A stretch of 64,000 nt of DNA from Cryptomeria japonica (taxonomy: Eukaryota > Streptophyta > Pinopsida > Cupressales > Cupressaceae): assembly GCF_030272615.1 (NCBI RefSeq), contig NC_081409.1, positions 23,704,406-23,768,405 of the forward strand. The letters are read 5' to 3'. The first letter of the stretch is position 1; each line of letters starts with the position of its first letter. The notes beneath the pieces were generated by a model, which made no database searches, was not told the DNA's origin, and saw nothing but the letters and a program-made list of their open reading frames with translations. A program made the translations under genes and the position numbers. This document shows, piece by piece, positions 12,601 to 21,781 of the stretch.

Positions 12601-12705
12601 TTTCAACACCTCAAGGTTTTCCCCTTTTAGGTCAGTATCGCTAACTATGGGTTCAGTGGATGCTAGGCTAAAAATGTTCCCAAACAAATGTATTGTGGAC
12701 TTCAT
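9614..12705 (-). pseudogene. Large accessory ORF next to gypsy LTR
   Basis: About 1,000 codons on the minus strand, broken by several stops and frameshifts. It begins at ATG 12705 and ends at TAA 9614-9616 after an acidic tail (ESGEDDDDGKMA). The N-terminal third is compact and aromatic (SVFKIPDYQF near 12370; LFLHRARGSIEAY near 12190). A middle part (11488-11889) continues this. The part near 11008-11300 is acidic then basic and serine/proline-rich, and the C-terminal third (10100-10400) is helix-forming, probably coiled coil. I see no protease, RT, integrase or membrane segment. Its layout (globular N-terminus, charged linker, helical C-terminus, directly upstream of a purine tract and LTR) resembles ORF2 of elements X, Y and Z, though I cannot align the sequences convincingly by eye. 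It might instead be the ORF1 or env-position ORF known from some plant gypsy elements. Confidence 0.55.
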
Positions 12706-13671
12706 AATTTAAAACAATAAGCCTAAATTAGTTACAACAAAACTTTCTATAAGGGAGAAAATGCAAGCAAAAACCACTAGAGAGGACAAGAAAAAGACTC
12801 ACCTTCATAGTTGAACAACCAGACGACGACTAGCAGCAAACAAGACTCCTATCTAGGAAAAACAAAGACGCAACAACAAGGAACAAGTGCAAAGCACTAA
12901 CAATCCTTCATACCTTATTAGTGAAGGCAATGAGATGAAAAAATTGAATGCAATAATTCCAATTTTCAGTCTGTGTGTTAATTTTGTGGATTAGACATCG
13001 CACGCATGCATTGAATGCATGGTGGCATTTTTTAAGTAACTGCCAGTTCTCGAAATGATTACTTACTTTGAAAAACCAAGGATTGACGTCACTTAAGACA
13101 TGGTTTTGCTTTCTCATATTTAGCAATGAATGCACCATCAAATTATTAAAACCCGTGGGACCCACCAACTTTGAACACATATGAACATCCTAAACAGACT
13201 TCATGGGCATTCAAGTAGTTCAAGATGTACGTCGCGCTCAAGAAGAATTTTGCCAAGAAAACTAATAATATCAAGTTGCTGACCACTTGTGCTATATTGA
13301 ACATGTTGAACACGTTTGAACCTCTTGAACTTATTTCAATGAGTTCAAAACCCGAAGAGAAATAAAGTAACATATCACCGAACAACAAACTTTTAGAGAG
13401 CCGCAGCAAGACACTTAGAGAAAATGTTAGTATGAAAAACCCCCCTAAACACCTAGGAACCTATGGAACCTAAATGAACCTGTTGAACCTGGTTCAAAAT
13501 GGTTCAACGTGTTCACAAAGTTCAACCAATCACCTAAACTTGACTTTTATGATTGAAAAAGGATTTATAGACGTACTAAGGACTTGAACCGAGGTATCAC
13601 AAGAAAGATTAGGACTCTAACTAAAAAATTTATAGAATGACTCGCTCTTCTCATGAGGAATAAATGATGCA
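12706..13671. other. Non-coding stretch with TTGAAC repeats
   Basis: I see no gene here. It probably is the untranslated region upstream of the minus-strand accessory ORF. Four TTGAAC motifs lie at 13297, 13306, 13316 and 13325, spaced 9 to 10 bp apart, and a second cluster of TTGAAC/GTTCAA motifs occupies about 13470-13530. At 13671/13672 the sequence changes abruptly to element B. Confidence 0.45.
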
Positions 13672-14018
13672 GTAACAAACAACTATTGACTTTATAATTT
13701 AAATGAAACAAGTTACCTCTAGTCTTTTTGCCGGTTCCAATCAGTTCACCTTATCTTTCATAAATCTTGCAGACTCCATTCTTGAATTCTAGTGGGTAGC
13801 CTTTGTCATTGAGTTGAGCAACACTCAAAAAATTATGTTTCAATCCTTCAACCCAATAGACATCATTTTCTCTACTCTTACCATTCAGAGAGATGGATCC
13901 CTTTCCTCCACCATGAAGGGTGAGTCATTCCCAAATCTCACAACACCTCCATCAAACTCTTTCAAAGTAAGAAACTTACTCCGATCACCAGTAATGTGGT
14001 GTGAACAACCACTATCTA
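13672..14018 (-). pseudogene. Protease / start of integrase of element B
   Basis: Continues the gag-pol frame of B on the other side of element A. It begins within the protease active-site motif D-S-G followed by CSHH, then the copia protease pattern with VEGLKHN and a LSV-AQL block, and reaches the K-T-R-G-N-L-F region just before integrase. It closely parallels 25284-25630 of element C. At about 13672 the match to C is lost. The flank ATCTA (14014-14018) is repeated at 20659-20663. Confidence 0.85.
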
Positions 14019-15063
14019 TGTTGGTATTTTGGTATGGTTTTGTCATTGATGTCAACACCTACTAAATACACCTACTTTGAAGATCCAGCAACATTCACCG
14101 GCAAACAGTAAACTGTGCAACAGTTACTGGTATATGGTTCACCAGCAGGATATATTGTTCACCGGTACCTGAAATGACATGGAAGACACTTGGTAATGTC
14201 GAAGATATCATGTGGACACTTTATTTTGAAGTAATAATCATTGATATATTCTTATTTGCATATTTGCTTTTACCGGCAAATAGGTCCAGGTTATCTAGGG
14301 TTACACTGGTAGGTTTATCTTTTCCAGATCAGCATGGCATGCTATGGAGATGATTTATTATTGTTGTAAATGCATTAAGCCAACATGTTTAATTGGTTAT
14401 TGCATCAGATATTATATTATTTATAAAATGTATTTATTGTAGAGATGACCTACTAAAATTGGTCTTAGGGTATGGTATAAATGTAAGATCTTATTTGTAA
14501 GATCAAGTGTGGAATGTGAAAAAGGTTTGAGTAAAGATATATGCGAGATCAAGCAGAGGTATACATGAAGACATCATCTGAAGGTGAAGTTAGGTTTTTG
14601 TGGAAGCATATCAGCATTACACCGATACTAAATTCAACATACGAAGATGCGATTTTGCATAGTACATTCTTATTGGATTTAACCATCCAACTGTAGTCAG
14701 TGTGACTCCCATTTGTGATTGAGTAGTGAGCTCTAGGTTGTTGGCCTTTCTGCATGTGCAGACCCCTCTCTATACACTTACTATCTGTAGTAGTATCATC
14801 TGATTGTGGGTAAGGTTTCCCACTGTGGTTTTTCCCTTACAGGGTTTCCACATACAAATATTGGTGTCATGTGTTGTGGATGACTTTGTGCTTATGTTTC
14901 ATGCATTAATTCTTACCAGTATAGCAATTTACTGTTAACACTGTCTACCGGCATACTTAACTGATTTACTGGTATTAAGCATTAAGTTGGTTAGTAAGTT
15001 TTTGGTTTGAATTTATTAGACAACTGATTCACCCCCCCCTCTCAGTTGTCTCCGAGACCTATA
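14019..15063 (+). repeat. 5' LTR of element A
   Basis: Starts TGTTGGTATTTTGG. The 3' terminal CA has become TA (15062-15063) while the partner LTR keeps CA. A TATA box GGTATAAATG lies at 14474-14484. The CTGCA..TGCAG palindrome is at 14750-14761, H1 at 14806-14823, H2 at 14824-14852 and the C-rich U5 end near 15031-15039. The border is fixed by the PBS and by the target duplication. Confidence 0.95.
14806..14852 (+). other. H1-H2 double hairpin, type copy (15 copies in window)
   Basis: H1 is GTGGG, an 8-base loop, CCCAC. H2 follows at once: TGTGG, five T, CCCT, TAC, AGGG, three T, CCACA. The same pair is found at 758-805, 2758-2804, 20401-20447, 23761-23804, 29614-29657, 32564-32610, 33409-33456, 55349-55396 and 61289-61336 (plus), and at 22169-22214, 39145-39191, 42614-42657, 49205-49248 and 52822-52868 (minus). 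Stems vary in step. H1 is GTGGG/CCCAC in families I, III, IV and B but GTGAG/CTCAC in C and Z. The H2 tip is CCCT/AGGG, CCCA/TGGG or CCTC/GAGG. The H2 base is GTGG/CCAC or GAGG/CCTC (32582-32610, 39145-39173). It lies downstream of the TATA box, so it should be in the RNA. Confidence 0.7.
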
Positions 15064-15065
15064 AT

Positions 15066-15077
15066 TGGTATCAGAGC
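15066..15077 (+). other. PBS of element A and conserved leader motif
   Basis: TGGTATCAGAGC, complementary to the 3' end of initiator Met-tRNA as in most plant copia elements, two bases after the LTR. About 25 bases further, TAACAACTTGAGG (15101-15113) recurs at the same place after the PBS of C (24210-24222), X (33658-33671, 55602-55614) and Y (52580-52593, minus). Confidence 0.92.
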
Positions 15078-15120
15078 CTAGTCCTCTTTTTGCAAAAGCT
15101 TAACAACTTGAGGAGATCCA

Positions 15121-16209
15121 ATGTCTACTAATTATTTCAGAAAGGATAGTCCTAAACTTGATGGAACCAACTATGGGATATGGAAAATCAAAATGGAGAC
15201 ACATTTGAATTGCATTGGTAAAGACATCTAGGAAGTTAGTAAGAATGGTTATACTGCTGTTGTAGCTGGTTAGACTGCTCCCACTACTTTAGCTAAAGCT
15301 GAAGAAAATGATTGCAAAGCAAGAGAAGCACTCTTGAGCACATTATCAGATCAACAAATCATGGGATTATCAAATAGGTCTACTGCTAAAGCTATTTGGG
15401 ATCATTTGGAGACACTGAATGAAGGGGATTCAATAGTCAAAATTGCAAAACTTGGAAGCTTCTGAGTCAGGTATGAACATCTGAAAATGGAAGAAGATGA
15501 AAGGATTTTTGCTTTTATGGAAAGAGTAAATGAAATTGTTTTGGGTATCAAATGTTGTGGAGGAACCTTGAGTGAAGATGAGATTGTTTCAAAAATCTTA
15601 AGAGGTTTGCCACCAGCATATAAAATGAAGGTTACTGCTATAAATGAGTTGAGAACAATGCCTAATACATCAGTAACTAGGGATACATTGATTGGAAAAC
15701 TTTCAACTTTTGAAATTGAGGAATTTAGTCCTGTTACTACTATAAAAACTGATTTGGCCTTCAAAGCATCAACATCATCCACTCCATCCTTTGACAAATC
15801 AGACTGGAGAGCCTTTTATGCAAGAGAACTTGAAGAAACCAGGAAGGAGAATGAAGAGCTTGAAGAACTTGAAGCACTATTTGCAAGAAAAATGCCAAAA
15901 GGCCCAATTGGAAGTAAGTATGAAGGTAAAGCACCCTTTAAATGTTTTAACTACAATAAGATTGGTCATATGGCTTCAAGATGCCCTGATAGACATGCTA
16001 AACTAAGAGAAGAAGCTAGAAGAACATACAAACCTAATCCTGAATATCAGAGATACAGATTTAAGAAAAACAAAGATCAATCTTGTTACATTGTTGATGA
16101 AGGTGTGACTAATGATTCTGATGAGGATCCAACAGACAATGGATGGGTCTTTGTTGCTATAACAGAAGATCAACCGACACCTATTGCTAGAAAAAGCCCT
16201 AGCAGCTAA
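15121..16209 (+). pseudogene. gag: gag of element A
   Basis: Encodes the copia capsid/nucleocapsid protein. The frame starts at ATG 15121, right after the leader motif. It shows the GTNYGIWK-like start of copia gag, a UBN2-type capsid region (about 15180-15760), a Glu-rich stretch (15830-15880) and a single zinc knuckle near 15943-15984, where the second cysteine has become tyrosine. Three in-frame stops lie at about 15229, 15271 and 15463. The frame ends at TAA 16207-16209 and overlaps pol by 26 bases in another frame. Whether this shift is an old programmed frameshift or a mutation is unclear. In C the same junction is in one frame, so I favour mutation. Confidence 0.93.
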
Positions 16210-19200
16210 AGTTGAATCAAAAGATGAATGGATTATTGACTCAAGATGCTCACATCACATGACTGGAGACAAAGGTAAATTCTTGAACTTTCAAGAATAC
16301 AATAGAGGTTTAGTAAGATTCGGAGATGACAAAGCTTGTTCAATCAAAGGTAAGGGTTCAATATCTCTTGATGGTAAACATAACACTGCCATTGTCTACT
16401 ATGTTGAAGGATTAAAACATAATCTTTTAAGTGTTAGTCAATTAGTTGAGAAAGTCTTTTAGTTACAATTTAAAAATGGAAAGTGCAAAATCATGAATAG
16501 AACTGGTTTGGAAATTGCAACCGGTAATCAGACTAGAGGTAATATCTTTCATTTGAATAACAGCAAAAAGGCATGCTTAATTGCACATATAGATGAAAGT
16601 TGGCTATGGCATAAAAGACTATGTCATGTAAATTTTGATTGCATGGTAAAAATCAATACTTCTAAGGCAGTTAGAGATCTACCTAAAATTGTGAAACCTC
16701 AGAATACAATTTGCAAGGAATGTCAATTTGGAAAACAAGTTAGAGCTAGTTTCAAAAGTATTCCAGAAAAATCCAATAATGCCCTTGATTTAATTCACAC
16801 TGATTTATGTGGTCCAGCTAGAACTAAAAGCTTACAAGGTGATATATATTTCATGCTAATTATTGATGATTATTCTAGAATGTGTTGGGTTACTTTTCTC
16901 AGAGAAAAATCAGAAGCACTTGGGAAGTTCAAACTATTCAAAGCAATGGTTGAAAATGAAACCAGTAAGAAAATTAAATGTTTAGGATCAGATCAAGGAG
17001 GAGAATTCACATCTAAAGATTTTAATACATTCTGTGAAGTAAATGGAATCAAAAGACAATTATCAGCACCTCGGACACCACAACAGAATGGAGTTGTTAA
17101 AAGAAAAAATAGAACTATTTTGGATGCAGCAAGAAGTATGTTATTAGAAGCAAATCTACCACATGTGTACTAGAGAGAGGTAGTAAGCACTGCTATCTAT
17201 ACATTCAACAAAGTTCACATCAAAGGTGAAACCTGTAAGACCCCTCATGAACTATGATTTGGTAATACTCCTACTCTTAAGTACTTCAGAATTTTTGGAA
17301 GTAAATGTTATATTAGAAGTGATGAGTACATTGGCAAGTTTGATCCTAGAAGTGACGAAGGAATATTTCTTGGTTATTCATCTAAGAGCAAGGCATATAG
17401 ATGTTTTAATAAAAGATTACAAAAAATTGTTGAAAGTACAAATGTAAAGATTGATGAACAATTTAGAGGAGCTTCAAGGTATATAGACTCTGAACTGTAA
17501 ATAGAAATTATGACAAATGGACCTACAATAAATCCACTGGTACAGAATGATGATCCAATTACTCTAGTATCATCAGAGGATTCCACAGTAATTGAAGAAC
17601 GACAACAGACTAAGACACCCCGGTATGTAAGACTGAATCATTCTGAAGATCAGATAATTGGAAGAAAATTTAAAGGAGTCATGAAAAGAGGAAGATTGGC
17701 AAATGAAGAGGTATGTATTATTTCTCAAATTTAACTATTATCTATCAATGAGGCATGTGAAGATAAATTTTGGATTAAAGCTATGGAAGAAGAATTAGGA
17801 CAAATTGAGAAAAATAATACTTGGACATTAGTTCCTCGGCCTAAAAATAAAAATGTAATTGGAACCAAATGGGCATTTAGAAACAAAATTAATGAAGATG
17901 GTAAGGTTGTCAGAAATAAAGCAAGACTAGTGTGTAAGGGATATTCTTAGAAAGAAGGAGTTGATTACAATGAAACCTTTGCACTGGTAGCCAGAATTGA
18001 GGCAGTTAGATTATTCTTGGCTTTTGCAGCTCACAAGGATTACAAAGTTTATCAAATGGATATTAAATGTGCATTTTTGAATGGAGATCTTGAAGAGGAA
18101 GTCTATATTGAACAACCTGATGGATTTTCCTTGACAGATGACAATGATATGGTTTGTAGATTAAGAAAAGCTCTGTATGGATTAAAACAAGCCCCAAGAG
18201 CTTGGTATGCAAGATTGGATAAGTATCTTTTAAAGATTGGTTTTACTAAAGGAAATGCAGATAGCAATTTATATTACAAAGTAACTAATGATGACATCTT
18301 GGTTATTGAAGTATTTGTTGATGATATAATCTTTGGAGGAGAAGATGAATTATGCAAAGAATTTTCTCTTGAAATGCAGCAAGAATTTGAAATGTCTATG
18401 ATCGGAGAAATAAAATTCTTTTTAGGATTGCAGATTTTACAGACTGATAAAGGCATATTTTTGAGTCAATCTAAGTACTTGAAAGAACTACTTAAGAAAT
18501 TTGGGATGGAGAACTCTAAACCGGTAAGCACACCTATGACTACAAATGACAAATTATCTCAAAGGGATGAATCTACACCTATTAATCCAACTAGATACAA
18601 ATCTATGATAGGAGGTTTACTAAATTTGACACAAACCAGACCTGATATTATGAATGCAGTATGTATAGTTTCTAGATTTCAGAGTAATCCTAGGGAAAAT
18701 CATGAATTAGTAGTAAAAAGGATTTTCTGGTACTTACAAGGCACAACAAATCTTGGATTATGGTATCCTAAAGATGAAAATTTTGATCTATATGCATACA
18801 CAGATGCAAATTGGGCAGGAGATGTGGATGATAGAAAAAGCACCACTGGAGGAGCATTCTTTCTTGGAAAGAGATTAGTTTCTTGGTTAAGTAAGAAACA
18901 AAGTTGTACATCTTTATCAACAGCAGAATCAAAATATGTTGCAGCAACAACAAACTGTACATAGGTACTTTGGCTTAAGCAAATGTTAAAAGACATAAAA
19001 GTAAAATGCAAGGAACCTATTACTATATACTGTGATAACACTGCAGCAATTGATGTATCTAAAAATCCGGTATTACATTCTAAAACAAAACATGTTTCTA
19101 TCAAACTGAATTTTCTAAGGGAAAAAGTTGAAGAAAAAGAGATAAAACTCGTTTATGTGAATACTAAAGAACAACTTGCAGATATTTTCACAAAACCTTT

Positions 19201-19267
19201 GCCTAAGGAAACTTTTGAGTATCTCAAAGATCAGCTCGGAGTCATACCACCACCAGTAGAGACTTAG
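16184..19267 (+). pseudogene. pol: pol of element A (PR-IN-RT-RH)
   Basis: A single plus-strand frame carries all enzymes, with about six premature stops (16460, 17171, 17497, 17732, 17948, 18962) and no obvious frameshift. Domains: aspartic protease with the active site changed from DSG to DSR (about 16237-16245); integrase HHCC zinc domain (WLWHKRLCHV near 16600, CKECQFGK near 16715), then the DDE core (DLCGP near 16801, DQGGEF near 16990, and a glutamate position near 17100 changed to lysine); RT with YQMDIKCAFLNG near 18050 and the FVDDI box near 18315; RNase H with TDANWAG near 18800, a STAESKYVA block near 18919, and DNTAAID near 19030. The two damaged catalytic positions and the stops show it cannot supply working enzymes. 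Confidence 0.95.
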
Positions 19268-19613
19268 ACAGTTGATGATTGTCATCAATGCAGAATTAAA
19301 AAGACAAATATTTTATTCCGATATTTTGATGAGGAAGCTACTTCTCAGGAGGAGTAGTTGGTATATTGAATCGGTTGGTATTTTGTATGAACTTGACCTT
19401 TTGTGACTTTGGCATTTGATGTCAAAGGGGGAGAGAGATCTATGGAAAAACATTATCTTTTTGGTAAGAAAAAGAGATTTTAGGGGAGAAATTTTGAAAG
19501 ACACATGAAAGATTGGTATTGTCACTCCCAGGGGGAGAAATGAAGATTGTTGTTTTTTTGGCACTTTGATGGTTTTTCCATCTTGTGTTTCCATCAATGC
19601 CAAAGGGGGAGAT
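19268..19613 (+). other. 3' region of A with three polypurine tracts
   Basis: The tract used for plus-strand priming is CAAAGGGGGAGAT at 19601-19613, touching the 3' LTR. Two similar tracts lie upstream: CAAAGGGGGAGAGAG at 19423-19437 and CAGGGGGAGAAATG near 19529-19542. The same set of three is present in C, X, Y and Z. Confidence 0.8.
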
Positions 19614-20658
19614 TGTTGGTATTTTGGTATGGTTTTGTCATTGATGTCAACACCTACTAAATACACCTACTTTGAAGATCCAGCAACATTCACCGGCAAA
19701 CAGTAAACTGTGCAACAGTTACTGGTATATGGTTCACCGGCAGGATATATTGTTCACCAGTACCTGAAATGACATGGAAGACACTTGGTAATGTTGAAGA
19801 TATCATGTGGACACTTTATTTTGAAGTAATAATCATTGATATATTCTTATTTGCATATTTGCTTTTACCGGCAAATAGGTCCAGGCTATCTAGGGTTACA
19901 CCGGCAGGTTTATCTTTTCCAGATCAGCATGGCACACTATGGAGATGATTTATTATTGTTGTAAATGCATCAAGCCAACATGTTTAATTGATTATTGCAT
20001 CAGATATTATATCATTTATAAAATATTTTTATTGTAGAGCCGACCTACTAAAATTGGTCTTAGGGTATGGTATAAATGTAAGATCTTATTTGTAAGATCA
20101 AGTGTGGAATGTGAAAAAGGTTTGAGTAAAGATATATGTGAGACCAAGTAGAGGTATACACGAAGACATCATCTAAAGGTGAAGTTAGGTTTTTGTAGAA
20201 GCATATCAGCATTACACCAGTACTGAATTCAGCATATGAAGATGCAATTTTGCACAGTACATTCTTATTGGATTTAACCATCCAACTGTAGTCAGTGTGA
20301 CTCCCATTTGTGATTGAGCAATGAGCTCTAGGCTATTGGTCTTTCTGCATGTGCAGACCCCTCTTTGTACACTTACTATATGCAGTAGTATCATCTGATT
20401 ATGGGTAAGGTTTCCCACCATGGTTTTTCCCTTACAGGGTTTCCATGTACAAATATTGGTGTCATGTGTTGTGGATGACTTTGTGCTTATGTTTCATGCA
20501 TTAATTCTTACCAGTATAGCAATTTACTGTTAACACTGTCTACTGGCATACTTAACTAATTTAACGGTATTAAGCATTAAGTTGGTTAATAAGTTTTTGG
20601 TTTGAATTTATTAGACAACTGATTCACCCCCCCGTCTCAGTTTTCTCTAGGACCTACA
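19614..20658 (+). repeat. 3' LTR of element A
   Basis: Same length as the 5' LTR, ending CTACA at 20658 followed by ATCTA. The TATA box is near 20071. H1 is at 20401-20418 (first base G to A) and H2 at 20419-20447 with base stem CATGG/CCATG. Confidence 0.95.
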
Positions 20659-20663
20659 ATCTA

Positions 20664-21711
20664 TAATATAGTCATTTGAACTATCCATGTGAGATACCAA
20701 TGCCTTCTAATATGATATATCTTCTTTAATAGCAACAAAGACAATGTCCTCATTTGCATCTTCCTCGGATTCTTCATCTGTAATTTCTCCATCCACTACA
20801 ATGAGACAATCTCTTTTACCTTTGCCTTTGTACTTCCTATACTTCTCACATTTTTTTTCATTATCTCCATTTGGATAGTTAGCAGCAATATGTCCAATCC
20901 AATTACATGCAAAACACTTCAATGGTAATTTACCTCTGTACTTACCGGTACCTCTGGGTAACCGCTTGGCCAACAATACTTCAAGCTCAATCAAACTATC
21001 TTCATCATCTACCTCTCTATTGGATCTAGACTCGTGACTGTAGCTCACTTCTCTCCTTTTCCTTACAGGTGGGGTTGAAACTGAGTCTCTAAATGTAGAT
21101 TTTGATCTCTAAACACTTCCATCAAAACTATTTAATTCAAATACAGTTAATTTACCAATGATAGAATCAAGAGTTACCTTTGTCTTATCAATAGATTTTA
21201 GTTCTTGAATAGCTACAACTCGGATAGCGTAGACCGGTAGAAGGGTTCTCAACACCTTGCTAACCACTATGGTATCCTCCACTATACCTCCAAGACTTTT
21301 GATTTCTCCGACTATCTCCTTGATCCTCTGACCATGCTATTGAATATTTTCTCCTTCAACCATCCACAAATCATCAAATTTACCTCTCAGACTCTCTTCC
21401 TTGGCAATCTTAACATTCTCATCACCGCTATAGATATCTTCCAATTTCTTACATACTTCATATGCAGTCTCCAATCCATGAACATCAACATTCTCTGAAT
21501 CAGACAAGGAACTGATAATGGCCTCCAATTCTTGATTGTTCTCCTGTTGCTCCTTCTTTTGATCACCTATCAGAATCTCACTAGGGAAGTTATATTTAGT
21601 AACAACATGTTCTCAATATTGACTTCCTAAGCTCTTGATATAGATCTTCATCCTATCACTCCAAATTCTATATTTTTCCCTATTGAACTTTCGACCTTCT
21701 TTCTTCATCAT
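20664..21711 (-). pseudogene. gag: gag of element B
   Basis: Minus-strand frame starting at ATG 21711, about 60 bases after the PBS. It parallels the gag of C almost residue for residue in layout: N-terminal NYRIWSDR-type start, VDVHGLET block near 21470, a basic/acidic linker, a zinc knuckle near 20880-20925 (last cysteine now tyrosine), and an acidic stretch before the protease. Stops lie near 21613, 21340, 21112 and 20690. It runs directly into the protease; the junction is split by element A at the codons for D-S-G. Confidence 0.88.
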
Positions 21712-21781
21712 GTTCTCCTAGATCTTTTCCTAAAGCTATTAGGCTTAAACACAAGAGGACTTGAAATGCTCTGATACCAAT

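Larger units (their letters stand above)
14019..20658 (+). mobile_element. Element A: complete family I Ty1-copia
   Basis: Two LTRs of 1,045 bp each (14019-15063, 19614-20658), a PBS, gag, pol and three polypurine tracts. The 5-bp duplication ATCTA is perfect (14014-14018, 20659-20663). Gag-pol order is gag, zinc knuckle, protease, integrase, RT, RNase H, which defines Ty1-copia. In the first ~310 bases of the two LTRs I count six differences, all transitions, so insertion is relatively recent but not current. Coding damage is mostly nonsense mutation, so the copy is inactive. It lies exactly in the protease DSG codons of element B. Confidence 0.95.

Noticed and set aside
14824-14852. Extra covariation in the outermost H2 pairs (CGTGG/CCACG becoming TGTGG/CCACA or CATGG/CCATG)
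   Set aside because: Both arms start from a CpG, and each can decay independently to TpG or CpA; copies with mismatched outcomes also exist (776-805). I do not count these as evidence for pairing.
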